A DNA stretch of 64,000 bases from Microvirga splendida (GTDB lineage Bacteria; Pseudomonadota; Alphaproteobacteria; Rhizobiales; Beijerinckiaceae). The DNA lies in assembly GCF_016427565.1 (NCBI RefSeq), contig NZ_JAELXT010000004.1:1-64000 (forward strand), written 5' to 3'. The notes beneath the pieces were generated by a model. It was not told the origin of the DNA and ran no database searches. It was given only the letters and a program-made list of their open reading frames with translations. Below are positions 8,152 to 19,631 of the stretch, in pieces. Position numbers and translations under genes: made by a program. Numbering within the stretch: position 1 is the stretch's first letter; every line of letters begins with the position of its first letter.

Positions 8152-9279
8152 TTACATGCCGACTTCGTTGCCGGTGTAGTCGATCTTGCCGTCGGCGCCC
8201 TTCTTCCAGACATACACGACGTAGTCAGGACGGGTGATGTCGCCCTTCTTGTCGAAGGAAAGATCGCCGATCACGGTCTTGAAAGGCTTGCCGGACTTGA
8301 TGGCGTCCGCAACCTTCTTGCCGTCCGTGCTGCCAGCCTGCTTCGCAGCGTCGGCCAGAACCTGGGCCGCAGCGTAGGAGTACAGGGTGTAAGCCTCGGG
8401 CTCGTAGTTCTTGTCGCGGAACTTCTTCACGACTTCCTGAGCCGCCGGGTTCTTGCGCGGATCGGGAGCGAAGGTCATCAGGGTGCCCTCGGCGCCCGGG
8501 CCGGCAATCGAGGTGAACTCGGCCGACACGATGCCGTCACCCGACATCATCGGAGCCTGGAGGCCCTGATCGCGCATCTGGCGGATGATGAGGCCGGCTT
8601 CCGTGTGGAGGCCGCCGAAGTAGACGACGTCGACGCCGGCCTGCTTCAGCTTCGACACGAGAGCGGAGTAGTCCTTCTCGCCCGTGTTGACGCCTTCATA
8701 GACGACTTCCTTCAGACCCTTGGAATTCATGGTCTTCTGGGTCTCGTCGGCGAGGCCCTTGCCGTAGGGGGTCTTGTCGTGAATGATCGCGACCTTCTTG
8801 CCCTTGAACTTGTCGGCGAGATAAGCGCCGGCAACGCCGCCCTGCTGGTCGTCACGGCCGCAGGTGCGGAAGGTGTTCCACATGCCGCGCTCGGTGTAGG
8901 TCGGGTTCGTGGAAGCGGGCGAGATCTGAACGATGCCGGCCTCTTCGTAAACCTGCGAAGCCGGGATCGAGACGCCCGAGCAGAAGTGGCCGATGACCAT
9001 CTTCACGCCCTCGGCCGCGAACTTGTTCGCCACCGAAACGCCCTGCTTCGGATCGCACACGTCGTCGCCGACGATGAGCTCGACCTTCTGACCATTGATG
9101 CCGCCAGCGGCATTGATGTCGGCGACAGCCTGCTCGGCGCCGTTCTTCAGCTGAGCGCCGAAGGCAGCATTCGGGCCGGTGATGGGGCCAGCAACGCCGA
9201 TCTTGATCTGGGCGCTGGCAGCGCTGGAGAAGGCGAGGCCAAGACCAAGCGCCACGCCGGTCAACAGCATTTTCTTCAT
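8152..9279 (-). CDS. livJ: Branched-chain amino-acid ABC transporter substrate-binding protein
   Basis: A 375-residue periplasmic type I binding protein. The start at 9279 gives a clear signal peptide (MKKMLLTGVALGLGL...ASAQ) and has an AGAGGAG ribosome binding site. The mature protein begins IKIGVAGPITGPNAAFG and has the family elements GDDVCDPKQGVSVANKF, FCSGVSIPASQVYEEAG and IHDKTPYGKGLADET. It captures leucine/isoleucine/valine or similar amino acids for the LivHMGF permease encoded upstream. As the last gene of the cluster it is separated from DUF6867 by 127 bases, which contain two hairpins that may stabilise or attenuate the message. Confidence 0.94.
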   Translation of the reverse strand: MKKMLLTGVALGLGLAFSSAASAQIKIGVAGPITGPNAAFGAQLKNGAEQAVADINAAGGINGQKVELIVGDDVCDPKQGVSVANKFAAEGVKMVIGHFCSGVSIPASQVYEEAGIVQISPASTNPTYTERGMWNTFRTCGRDDQQGGVAGAYLADKFKGKKVAIIHDKTPYGKGLADETQKTMNSKGLKEVVYEGVNTGEKDYSALVSKLKQAGVDVVYFGGLHTEAGLIIRQMRDQGLQAPMMSGDGIVSAEFTSIAGPGAEGTLMTFAPDPRKNPAAQEVVKKFRDKNYEPEAYTLYSYAAAQVLADAAKQAGSTDGKKVADAIKSGKPFKTVIGDLSFDKKGDITRPDYVVYVWKKGADGKIDYTGNEVGM

Positions 9280-9406
9280 GAGGTCACTCCTCTGGGTGGT
9301 TTTATAGGCCCCTCTTCCTCGTGGGGCCGGTTTGGCGGGTCTTCCCCGCCATCCAGATGCCATCATGCTTGTTTTTAAGCGGATGTCACGCTGGAATTTT
9401 TCCGCC

Positions 9407-9768
9407 TTAGCCCTTGGTCGTAGAAGCCTTTTCCCGCCAGGAGAACAGGCCGCTCCGCTCATAGAGCCAGCTGTACTGGGTGGTCATCATCCGGGCCCGG
9501 CGATACTGAAAGCCGAGCGACCCGATGATCAGCAGCACGATGGTGTCGACCGCATAGTAGTGGATCGACAGCAGGGTTCCGCCGAACAGGGCGTAGTGGA
9601 TGAACCGCACCGCGGCGCCGAGAACGAACAGGTACAGGATCAGGGTCCAGAACGGCCGCCAGGTGAGGGCGATGGCGCGGCCGGTCATCCAGGCCGCCCA
9701 GCCGCCCATGATCACGGTGATGAGCAGGAAGAGCCAGATCGAGGGTTCTTCGTAAAGGATGCCCTGCA

Positions 9769-9769
<1 letters not shown>
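9407..9769 (-). CDS. DUF6867 family small membrane protein of the liv operon
   Basis: A 120-residue protein with about three transmembrane segments (WLFLLITVIMGGWAAW, FWTLILYLFVLGAAV and YAVDTIVLLIIGSLGF). It overlaps the stop of livF by one base and so is translationally coupled. From memory the DUF6867 family is typically found in alphaproteobacterial liv clusters. It may help assembly or stability of the permease; this is inference from position only. Confidence 0.75.
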
Positions 9770-10541
<772 letters not shown>

Positions 10542-10545
<4 letters not shown>

Positions 10546-11383
10546 GCGCCGATCTCCGCTTCGACCTGCTCGACTTCGTCGTCGGCCACGCCGAGATAGG
10601 CGGCGATGACCTTGGGGTCGTTCCTGACCTCAACGGGCAGGCCGTCCGAGATCTTGGTGCCGTAGTCCAGCACCACCACGTGGTCGGAGATCTCCATCAC
10701 CACCGACATGTCGTGCTCGATTAGGAGGATCGAGGTGCCCTGTTCCTCGCGGATCGACAGAAGGAGCTGGTTCAGCTCCAGGGATTCGCGCGGGTTGAGG
10801 CCGGCCGCCGGCTCGTCCAGGCAGAGCAGGAGCGGGTCGGTGCACATGGCGCGGGCGATCTCCAGGCGGCGCTGGTCGCCGTAGGGGAGGTCGCCGGCCG
10901 GTTCGTCGGCCCTGTGGATGAGCCGGGTCTTCTCCAGCCAGAACTTGGCCTTCTCGATGGCCTCCTTCTCGGCCTTGCGATAGCCGCCGAGCCCGAGAAC
11001 GCCGAGGAACGTGAAGCCCGAGGCGATCATCAGCGGGTTGTGCTGGGCCACCAGCAGGTTCTCGAGCAGGGTCATGCCGGAGAACAGGCGGATGTTCTGA
11101 AAGGTGCGGGCGACCTTACCCTTCCAGTTGATGTCGAAGCCGGGCAGCCGCTCCAGGAGCAGGTGCGAGCCATCGGGCTTGCGCAGGGCGATCATGCCCT
11201 CAGTAGGCTTGTAGAAGCCGGTGATGCAGTTGAAGACCGTGGTCTTGCCCGCGCCGTTCGGGCCGATGAGCGCGGTGATCTCGCCGCGCCCCGCCTTGAA
11301 GGAGAGGTCGTTGACGGCCACCAGGCCGCCGAAGCGCATCGTGAGATGCTGTACGTCGAGGATGGGATCCTGCAGCCAGCGCA

Positions 11384-11384
<1 letters not shown>
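10542..11384 (-). CDS. livG: Branched-chain amino-acid ABC transporter ATP-binding protein LivG
   Basis: A 280-residue ATPase with Walker A (GPNGAGKTTVFNCITG), the LivG-type RTFQNIRLFSGMTLLENLL segment, YGDQRRLEIARAM signature and LLCLDEPAAGLNP Walker B. The C-terminus carries the LivG extension after IEHDMSVVM. Its start abuts the livM stop by a one-base overlap. Part of the continuous livHMGF transcription unit. Confidence 0.95.
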
Positions 11385-12796
<1,412 letters not shown>

Positions 12797-12810
12797 GGTG
12801 GTCGGGCTCC

Positions 12811-13731
12811 TTAAACCTTCTCGACCTCAGGCCGTCCGAGAATGCCGGAGGGCATGAAGATCAATACGATGGCGAGGATCGAGAAGGCGGCCACGTCCTT
12901 GTACTCGATGGAGAAATAGGCCGACCAGAACGTCTCGATGAGGCCGATGATCAGGCCGCCCAGAACCGCGCCGGGAAGCGAGCCGATGCCGCCCAGGACC
13001 GCGGCCGTGAAGGCTTTCACGCCCGGCACGAAGCCGTCGGTGAAGCTCACGACGCCATAATACAGCAGGTACATGGTGCCGGCGACGGCCGCGAGGGCGG
13101 CGCCGATCACGAAGGTGAGGGAGATCGTCCGGTCCACGTTGATGCCGAGCAGGGCGGCCATCTTGCGGTCCTGCTCGCAGGCGCGCTGGGCGCGGCCGAG
13201 CGAGGTCTTCTGGACCACGTACCAGAAGATCGTCAGCAGCACCGCCGTGACCACCATGATGATGACCTGCTTGTAGGACAGGGCGACGTTGTAGCCGCTT
13301 TCGCCCTGGAACAGGACGATCACGTCCTGGACCATCGGAGGCGTGGGCTTGTTGCGCGCGCCTTGCGCCACCTGGACGAAGTTCGACAGGAAGATCGAGA
13401 CGCCGATGGCCGAGATCAGGGGCGCCAGGCGGAACGAGCCGCGAAGAGGCCGGTAGGCGATGCGCTCGACGGTCCAGCCCCACAGGGAGGTGAGGACCAT
13501 GGCGATGATCAGCACGAAGAACAGGGCCAGCACCACGGACGAGATTCCGAGCCACGTGGTCAGGATCAGGAAGAAGATGAGCGCGATGAACGCCGAGAGC
13601 ATGAAGACATCGCCGTGGGCGAAGTTCACCATGCCGATGATGCCGAAGACCATCGTATAGCCGATGGCGATGAGGCCGTAGATCGACCCCAGAGTCAGCC
13701 CATTGATGAGCTGCTGCACAAAGATTTCCAT
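12811..13731 (-). CDS. livH: Branched-chain amino-acid ABC transporter permease LivH
   Basis: A 306-residue membrane permease beginning [20 protein letters not shown], the standard LivH start, with the EAA-like loop ([20 protein letters not shown]) and [12 protein letters not shown] near the end. First gene of the operon; preceded by an AGGGGCAAGGGTAGG ribosome-binding region. The promoter should lie in 13740-14000, but no convincing sigma-70 boxes were found by eye. Confidence 0.95.
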   Translation of the reverse strand: MEIFVQQLINGLTLGSIYGLIAIGYTMVFGIIGMVNFAHGDVFMLSAFIALIFFLILTTWLGISSVVLALFFVLIIAMVLTSLWGWTVERIAYRPLRGSFRLAPLISAIGVSIFLSNFVQVAQGARNKPTPPMVQDVIVLFQGESGYNVALSYKQVIIMVVTAVLLTIFWYVVQKTSLGRAQRACEQDRKMAALLGINVDRTISLTFVIGAALAAVAGTMYLLYYGVVSFTDGFVPGVKAFTAAVLGGIGSLPGAVLGGLIIGLIETFWSAYFSIEYKDVAAFSILAIVLIFMPSGILGRPEVEKV

Positions 13732-14030
13732 GTCCTACCCTTGCCCCTCTGGAATGGGGTCATTCTTGGGAAACGATGAAGGAAAGCACGATGCGTGAAC
13801 ATCGCCAAGCCTGACGTAAGGTGCGGGTGTCTCTAGCAAAACGATTTTCATTCCACAACGTACTGTTAAGATTCCTATAGCTCAGATTGATGAATCCCCG
13901 CCGGAAATCCGTCCGAACGGTGCCGGACGGGCGAAATGCAGCCGCTTTCCAAGGGGCGGCTCAGGGGCCATATGGTTGCCAACGGCCTTGTGCTCTGTGC
14001 TGAAAGAGTGAAAGAGGCCTGTTCGGGATC

Positions 14031-14555
14031 ATGATGTTGAAGACACAAGCCTCCACCACCTCCGCGGCCGCCGGCAGCCCCGACGCTCTTCTCTTTCGCG
14101 AGGGGATGAGCCGGGTCGCGGGCGCCGTTCATGTGGTCACGACGGACGGCGAGGCCGGGCGCGCGGGGTTCACGGCAACGGCGGTCACGCCCGTGACGGA
14201 CAGCCCCGCCTCGCTCCTCGTCTGCATCAACACGGCGTCCCGCTCCGCTCAGGCGCTGCTCTCGAACCGTGTTTTCTGCGTCAACACCCTTGCGGCCGCC
14301 GATTTGGATCTGGCAGCCGTCTTTGCCGGCCGCGCTGGCCTCCAGGGGCCGGATCGGTTCGGCCAGGGGGAGTGGAGCACTCTCGACACGGGCTCACCCG
14401 CCCTGACGACGAGTCTTGTGTCCTTCGACTGCAGAATCGGCGATGCCCGCGTGGTCGCCACCCATCACGTGATCATTGGCGAGATCGTCCGCATCAGGCT
14501 CGGCGAGCAAAGGCCGCCTCTCGTCTATCAGGGGCGGCACTATCACGAATTGTGA
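14031..14555 (+). CDS. Flavin reductase family protein (FMN-binding split barrel)
   Basis: A 174-residue protein of the HpaC/RutF class, which reduces FMN or FAD with NAD(P)H and supplies reduced flavin to a two-component monooxygenase. Typical elements are FREGMSRVAGAVHVVTT, GFTATAVTPVTDSPASLLVCIN, a central NTL/A segment, and the C-terminal GEIVRIRL...PLVYQGRHYHEL. No monooxygenase partner is adjacent, so the physiological target is open. It is divergent from livH. Confidence 0.88.
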   Translation: MMLKTQASTTSAAAGSPDALLFREGMSRVAGAVHVVTTDGEAGRAGFTATAVTPVTDSPASLLVCINTASRSAQALLSNRVFCVNTLAAADLDLAAVFAGRAGLQGPDRFGQGEWSTLDTGSPALTTSLVSFDCRIGDARVVATHHVIIGEIVRIRLGEQRPPLVYQGRHYHEL

Positions 14556-15217
14556 GACCTGTGGGTAGAGCGAGAAAGGCCTCCCCACCTGCCGTTGCCG
14601 GCAAATGAGGAGGCCTCCCGGTCCTGAAGGCTCGGGAGAGCACTCGCGGACCCAATGACCAAGCCCTGATGTGGTTTCAGCTTCGCGGGAAATTTCCGCT
14701 CGGGGGCTCCAGGGCAAGGCAAAAGAGAGGGCCGGCCTGCCGGGAGACAGCGAGGCGGCCCTGAGTTGTGAGGGCTGTAGGTGAACAGTACCTCCAGAGG
14801 CTTAACTCCAAAGAGGTAGTGCGAGTTCAACCTGGGCGAGATTTTTGCTGCGGAGATAAGGAAAAGCCCTTCACCGGGGTGAAGGGCTTGAGGGTCTCGA
14901 AGACCTGGGGGCACATGGCCTTCGCCGAGAGCTAATGCCGTTACGGAAGCTTGGTTCCGCGCAATTCCAACTCCCTGGGCAGGTGCCCTTTTCTGCGGGC
15001 CCGCAATCGGTCGACCTCAGCGATTTCCGAGTCATGCCGCCAAGCCGATGCGAATCTTCTCCGTCCCTTGAAGCCAGGCATCAGGAGATTATGTAGCTCT
15101 ATCACATTGAACCCTCGATCCGCAGGGCTACGAGCAACAAATGCCGAGCAGCTGGAACAGATCCGATCCTGCCATGGTCGAAGGATTAGCCGCACCGGCG
15201 TACCACGCAGGCCCTCC
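14556..15217. other. Long intergenic region with two strong hairpins
   Basis: About 660 bases between the flavin reductase and the likely kinase start. It holds an inverted repeat AGGCCTCC/GGAGGCCT (14577-14584 with 14609-14616) just after the reductase and a near-perfect 12-bp-stem palindrome at 14864-14889 (AAGCCCTTCACC, GG, then its complement). Neither has a clear T-tract. A 54-codon minus-strand frame lies at 14941-15105. I recognise no RNA family. Confidence 0.5.
14941..15105 (-). CDS. Possible small hypothetical protein
   Basis: A GTG-initiated frame of 54 residues with a GAGGG ribosome-binding candidate about seven bases upstream. The product is rich in charged residues (a D-R-L-R-A-R-R-K-G run and PRELELRG near the end). 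It matches nothing I recognise and overlaps only non-coding sequence if the kinase starts at 15218. It may be chance. Confidence 0.22.
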   Translation of the reverse strand: MIELHNLLMPGFKGRRRFASAWRHDSEIAEVDRLRARRKGHLPRELELRGTKLP

Positions 15218-17164
15218 ATGAGCGACGGCCTGCTGGCAGGGAAGGCGCCCCCTCTCACAAAGCCCGAAGACGTCAGCGGACCGGAGACGGCCGGGGCCGT
15301 CTCCTGGCTGCGGGGCAGGGGCGAGATGGGGCGCCTTATCCGGGCGCATGACTGGGCGGCCACCCCTCTCGGTCCTCTGCCGTCATGGCCCCAGAGCCTT
15401 CGCACCCTTGCCGACCTCATGATCGGCGCCGGGCAGCCTGCCTTTCTCGTATGGGGCCCCGAGCTGACGCTGCTCTACAACGAGAGCTTCCGGTCGGTCC
15501 TCGAACCCGGCCATCCGGCAGCGCTGGGCAGGCCCTTGCGCGAGGTCTGGCCCGAAATCTGGGGCCGGAATCGCGCGATGATCGAATCGGCTTTGTCGGG
15601 GGACGCGCAGGACGCCGCCGGGCAACCGGATTCACCGGGCGGGCGGCTGGGCTGGCCCATCGGCGGCTTCACGTTCTCCCTCACCCCCGTCAGGGACGAC
15701 ATGGGCCGGGTCGCCGGCTTTTACGGGACCGGGGTCGAAGCAACCAGCCATGCTCCCACGGAGGAGCGGCTCAGGCAGGTCCAGGAGGCGGCTCGGATCG
15801 GCAGCTTCGAATTCGATCGCGAAACCGGCAAGGCCGTCGCGTCGCCGGAGTACCTGGATCTCTATGGGCTGCCGAACGACGAAGCCGATGCATTCTCGTA
15901 CATGAAATGGATCTGCCTCGTGCATCCTGAGGATCGGGAATGGATCGAAGCCGAGACACGCCGGGTGGTCGCCAATCCTGCCCATTGCCACCTCGAATAC
16001 GATTTTCGGATCACCCGCGCCGATACCGGCGAGATGCGGTGGATCAGGGCGCGCACCAAGCTGGTCCGGGATGCGAACGGGCGCTTCGTCCGCTCCCTCG
16101 GGGCCCAGTGGGACATTACCGCCGAGAAGGATGCCGAGGCGGCGCTGCGTGACAGCCAGGAGCGCTACCGCTCGTTCATCACCCACAGCTCCGAGGGGAT
16201 ATGGCTCCTGGAGTTCACTCCCCCGCTCGACACGAGCCTGCCGGTGGAGGAACAGGTCGAGCAGGCGTATCGCAGCGGCCGCTTCGTGGACTGCAACGAC
16301 GCCATGGCGCGCATGTATGGGCTGGACCGGGCCGAGGACCTCATCGGCAAGACCCTCGATTTTCCCCTGCCGTCATCGGATCCCGGGGCCAGGGCCTATC
16401 TCAAGGGCATCATCGCCTCCGGGTACAGTGTCACCGGCGTGGAATCCGTCGAGCAGGATGCGGCTGGGCATCCGAAGCACTTCGAGAACAGCATGATCGC
16501 GATCATCGAGGAGGGGCAGCTGAAGCGGCTCTGGGGCATCCAGCGCGAGATTACCGAGCGGAAGAGGGCCGAGGAGCAGCGCACGCTTCTCATCAACGAG
16601 CTGAACCACCGCGTGAAGAATACCCTGGCCACGGTGCAGTCCATCGCCGCTCAGACCCTGCGCAATGCGGGGACGGCGCTGGAGGCCAAGGAGGCTCTCG
16701 AAGGGCGCCTGATGGCGCTGGCACGGGCTCATGACGTGCTGACGACGGAGAGCTGGGAAGGGGCCGAGCTCAAGGATGTCGTCGCCCAGGCCGTCGAGCC
16801 CTACAGAGCCCTGGGGGAGAACCGCCTGACCATCGACGGGCCCGAGACGCGCCTGTCGCCCCGCATCGCCCTGGCCCTGTCCATGGCGCTTCAGGAGCTG
16901 ACCACCAACGCCGTGAAGCACGGCGCCCTGTCGAACGCGACGGGAAAGGTCGATATCGTCTGGGATGTCGTCCGAGGGGAGGCCGGAAGCCACCTGCACC
17001 TGCATTGGCAGGAAAGCGGCGGCCCGACGGTCCAGCCGCCCGCCCGACAGGGCTTCGGCTCCCGCCTGATCGAACGCAGCCTCGCGCGCGAGCTCAACGG
17101 GAACGTCCGGATCGAATTCGATCCCGCCGGCGTCCTGTGCACCGTGGACGCTCCGCTGTCCTAA
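15218..17164 (+). CDS. PAS-domain HWE-type sensor histidine kinase
   Basis: A 648-residue soluble sensor kinase. Three PAS-like regions precede the catalytic part: residues about 35-165 (a common kinase N-terminus with WGPELTLLYNESF), 165-300 (GSFEFDRETG, then WIRARTKLVRD) and 300-445. The phosphoacceptor segment is ELNHRVKNTLATVQSIAAQT, characteristic of HWE/HisKA_2 kinases. The ATPase region has LQELTTNAVKHGALS and the defining W-x-E (LHWQESGGP). Such kinases often feed the general stress response or single-domain regulators. The start at 15218 was chosen because residues before it are unconserved in character. No response regulator is adjacent. An inverted-repeat element begins on the last base of the stop codon. 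Confidence 0.88.
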   Translation: MSDGLLAGKAPPLTKPEDVSGPETAGAVSWLRGRGEMGRLIRAHDWAATPLGPLPSWPQSLRTLADLMIGAGQPAFLVWGPELTLLYNESFRSVLEPGHPAALGRPLREVWPEIWGRNRAMIESALSGDAQDAAGQPDSPGGRLGWPIGGFTFSLTPVRDDMGRVAGFYGTGVEATSHAPTEERLRQVQEAARIGSFEFDRETGKAVASPEYLDLYGLPNDEADAFSYMKWICLVHPEDREWIEAETRRVVANPAHCHLEYDFRITRADTGEMRWIRARTKLVRDANGRFVRSLGAQWDITAEKDAEAALRDSQERYRSFITHSSEGIWLLEFTPPLDTSLPVEEQVEQAYRSGRFVDCNDAMARMYGLDRAEDLIGKTLDFPLPSSDPGARAYLKGIIASGYSVTGVESVEQDAAGHPKHFENSMIAIIEEGQLKRLWGIQREITERKRAEEQRTLLINELNHRVKNTLATVQSIAAQTLRNAGTALEAKEALEGRLMALARAHDVLTTESWEGAELKDVVAQAVEPYRALGENRLTIDGPETRLSPRIALALSMALQELTTNAVKHGALSNATGKVDIVWDVVRGEAGSHLHLHWQESGGPTVQPPARQGFGSRLIERSLARELNGNVRIEFDPAGVLCTVDAPLS

Positions 17165-17345
17165 GAGGCTGGCTCATAAAGAGAAACACGCCTCGGTTTC
17201 CGTCATGGCCGGCCCCGGACTTGATCCGGGGATCAGTCCCGGCCATCCCGATGCTGAAAAGCGTTGCGCCTCTCCTCACGTCATCACCGGCACAAGGCCG
17301 GTGATGACGTGAGGAGAGCTGCCAGCCCTTTATGAGCCAGCCTCT
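17164..17345. repeat. Intergenic palindromic element, family 1, copy A
   Basis: A 182-bp element bounded by perfect 18-bp inverted repeats (AGAGGCTGGCTCATAAAG at the left and its complement at the right), with an internal palindrome around CACCGGCACAAGGCCGGTG. Close relatives lie at 22788-22963 and 49341-49536. It has no coding capacity, so it is MITE-like or a large REP-like sequence. It starts on the last base of the kinase stop codon. Confidence 0.85.
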
Positions 17346-17364
17346 AAGGTATTCACGCGCGGCG

Positions 17365-17508
17365 ATGAGCGTGCGACGGGATTGGAACCATCCACCGGAG
17401 AAGGCCTTTGACCAGCACGTGGTTTACAAAGGTGATCCGATGTTCAGGTTCTTTCGCAATATCTTCCTCCTTCGCCAGGCCTGGAAGCTGATCAGGCGCC
17501 GGCGATAG
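17365..17508 (+). CDS. Possible small basic protein
   Basis: A 47-codon frame; an internal ATG at 17440 has the better ribosome binding site (AAAGGTGAT, about five bases upstream) and would give a 22-residue peptide beginning MFRFFRNIFLLRQAWKLI and ending in four arginines. The amphipathic, basic composition is like that of short membrane-associated peptides. No homologue recognised; real expression is uncertain. Confidence 0.3.
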   Translation: MSVRRDWNHPPEKAFDQHVVYKGDPMFRFFRNIFLLRQAWKLIRRRR

Positions 17509-17520
17509 AGGGCTGGCCTT

Positions 17521-18369
17521 CTATCCTTGCCTCGCCGAGCCCGGCGCATAGGGGCTCCACCCGTCGATCTGCACGAAGCCGTCGCGGGCGGCGACCACTA
17601 TGTGCCTGCGGTGGCGGTGGACGAGGGTGCCGGGCCTGTAGCGGTGCGGCTCCTCCCAGCCCGAGGCCTCCCGCACATAGACGTAGCGGGACTCGATCTG
17701 GGCAAAGGCTTCGATGGATCCGAAGGCGCGAATGGTGCGCAGCACGTCCTGCACGCTGCCGTTCCAGTCGACCGTCCGCTGCGCCTGCGTGACCCTGGGC
17801 CAGTAGGTGCCCGGCCCCTGCGGCCGGGCTTCGGCCCAGAGACGGGGCAGCTCCTCGGCGAGTTGCGCCGCAAGCTCCTTGGCGGCCATCTGGCACTTGG
17901 ACAGCAGGGTGTCGTGGGTTTCCGCGCCGCTCAGGGCAAAGCGCTTCTGGGCCACGATGGCGCCGGTGTCGAAGGCCGGCTCCAGCGCGTGGGCCGTCAC
18001 GCCCCACTCGGGCAAACCGTCGAGGATGGCTTGGAAGAGCGGGTAGGGACCCCGTCCCAGAGGCAGGGGCGAGGGGTGGAAGTTGACCGCATGGGGGATA
18101 TGCCGCTCCCAGCCGGTGATCAGCCACGGATAGCCTGCAACCACCAGGGCTTCGCAGCCCATGGCCTTCAGGCCGGCGAGGTCGGCCGGGAGGATGCGCG
18201 ACATCTGCACCGGCAGGCGCAGCGAGCGGGCGCGCGACAGGGTCACGTCGTTGAAGTCGTAGATGCTGTCGCAAGGGCGGCTGAAGAGTTTGACGGGCTC
18301 CCAGCCCCTGGCGAGGAACGTCTCGAAAACATCTCCCAGAAAATCGATTCCCGCGAAGGCGAAGCGCAT
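17521..18369 (-). CDS. Formyltransferase-family protein (Fmt-like)
   Basis: A 282-residue protein with the N-terminal fold of 10-formyltetrahydrofolate-dependent transferases. The catalytic triad is preserved: Asn and His in AVNFHPSPLPLGRGPYP and Asp in EPAFDTGAIV. It starts MRFAFAGIDFLGD with an AAAGGAGA ribosome binding site. The C-terminal part (residues about 190-282) is not recognisably the tRNA-binding domain of Fmt. It may formylate a small molecule or amino sugar rather than Met-tRNA. No sugar-nucleotide genes are next to it. Confidence 0.8.
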   Translation of the reverse strand: MRFAFAGIDFLGDVFETFLARGWEPVKLFSRPCDSIYDFNDVTLSRARSLRLPVQMSRILPADLAGLKAMGCEALVVAGYPWLITGWERHIPHAVNFHPSPLPLGRGPYPLFQAILDGLPEWGVTAHALEPAFDTGAIVAQKRFALSGAETHDTLLSKCQMAAKELAAQLAEELPRLWAEARPQGPGTYWPRVTQAQRTVDWNGSVQDVLRTIRAFGSIEAFAQIESRYVYVREASGWEEPHRYRPGTLVHRHRRHIVVAARDGFVQIDGWSPYAPGSARQG

Positions 18370-18454
18370 TCCCGGCGATCTCCTTTCACGATGCTTCCGT
18401 TCGGGCTCTGGCCCGAGCACTCAACGCAAGATCGCGGGGATGTGCAAGTCCATT

Positions 18455-18531
18455 CGCGCATCGGACGATGCGCTTAGGATAATGAGCATCGGATGGATTC
18501 CGAAGGTGCCTTCCGCTTTTGGGTCCGATGC
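18455..18531. repeat. Bipartite hairpin repeat, family 2, copy 1
   Basis: Contains a compact module B (GCGCATCG-GA-CGATGCGC, 18456-18473) followed by module A bounded by GCATCGGA (18486-18493) and TCCGATGC (18524-18531), with the CTTTTGGG core. Related copies are at 27574-27683, 30420-30525 and 42673-42806. Here module B has lost its long loop. Confidence 0.75.
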
Positions 18532-18651
18532 GCTTGCGGGAACTTCAAAGTGCACTCAAGATTTAGCCTTGAGCATAGGGCAGGAGACCGCCTGCGCTTT
18601 TCGGGTGGATTCCTGTCGACAAGGCTCGCTTGGGCTTGAGAAGGAGTTCGC

Positions 18652-18921
18652 ATGGTCTCAAATGATTTCATCCGCCAGATGGAAGGCTACGGGCTGACGA
18701 CCGCCCAGATCCTGTACCGCATGCCGGATCACCCGACCTTCCTTCAGACCTACATCTGGCAGGAATACGATCTGGCTCCCCGCTTTCCCGTGCTCATCGA
18801 CTTCCTCGACTTCTGGAAACGGGAGCTCGCAGGCCCCCTGCACTCGGTCACCGTCACGCATGCGCAGCTGATCCGCCCCGCCGAGTTCCGGGCCATCGAG
18901 GGAGAGATCAACATTCATTGA
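18652..18921 (+). CDS. usg: Usg family protein
   Basis: An 89-residue soluble protein closely matching the alphaproteobacterial Usg family (EGYGLTTAQILYRMPDHP, LQTYIWQEYDLAPRFP, FLDFWKRELAGPLHSV, QLIRPAEFRAIEGE). The family was named from a position near tryptophan genes; its function is unknown. An AAGGAG ribosome binding site lies eight bases before the ATG. Confidence 0.88.
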   Translation: MVSNDFIRQMEGYGLTTAQILYRMPDHPTFLQTYIWQEYDLAPRFPVLIDFLDFWKRELAGPLHSVTVTHAQLIRPAEFRAIEGEINIH

Positions 18922-18991
18922 TACGCCTTGGCCCCGGACGTTAAGTCAGGTAGAGAGGCGCCCTGAGCATCCTCGAACCTGCCAGGGCTCC

Positions 18992-19588
18992 TTGTTTTCC
19001 AACGCGCGCACGTCCCAAATCCTGCTCGCCCTCGCGTCCCAGCCAGGCGAGCGCCTCACCGTGCGCGAGATCATGGCGGTGCTCCAGGACAGGGCCTTCG
19101 CGCTCCTCATCGTCCTGCTCGGGCTGCCCAACTGCCTTCCCATGCCGCCGCCGATTCCGCTGGTCTGCGGCCTGCTGCTGGCGCTTGTCGCCGTCCAGAT
19201 CGTTTTCGGCCGCGAGGCGCCTTGGCTTCCGAGCCAGCTCATGAACCGCTCCATGGCCCGCAAGGACGTGGAGCGGGCGGTCGGACGGGCCGTTCCCGCT
19301 TTCCGCCGCCTGGAGCGCATCTCCCGCCCGCGCATGACATTCCTCGACACGCCGCTCGCCATGCGCCTCATGGGCGCGGTCGTTCTGGTCCTGTCGCTGG
19401 GGCTTCTCTTCGCGCCGCCCTTCGTGGGGCAGATCCCCCTGGGCCTCGCCGTATGCCTTGTCGGCCTGGGGCTCGTCGAACGGGATGGCCTTGTGGTCGT
19501 AGGAGGCCTTCTGATCGGCTCCATCGGCCTGACCCTCAGCCTCGGCTTCGTCTATGCGATCTTCACCGGGATCGACACGCTGATCTGA
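18992..19588 (+). CDS. exoD: ExoD-family membrane protein
   Basis: A 198-residue protein of the ExoD family. It has the N-terminal LTVREIMAVLQDRAFALLIVLLGLPNCLPMPPPIP motif region (family hallmark: LP-N-x-x-P), and several hydrophobic segments in the second half. In rhizobia ExoD affects exopolysaccharide production and alkali tolerance; the biochemical role is unknown. The only plausible start in this frame is TTG at 18992, with a weak ribosome binding site. Confidence 0.85.
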   Translation: MFSNARTSQILLALASQPGERLTVREIMAVLQDRAFALLIVLLGLPNCLPMPPPIPLVCGLLLALVAVQIVFGREAPWLPSQLMNRSMARKDVERAVGRAVPAFRRLERISRPRMTFLDTPLAMRLMGAVVLVLSLGLLFAPPFVGQIPLGLAVCLVGLGLVERDGLVVVGGLLIGSIGLTLSLGFVYAIFTGIDTLI

Positions 19589-19631
19589 GGGGGCCTGCGG
19601 CCACCCTGGGCGGCCGCAGGATCGGAATGCC

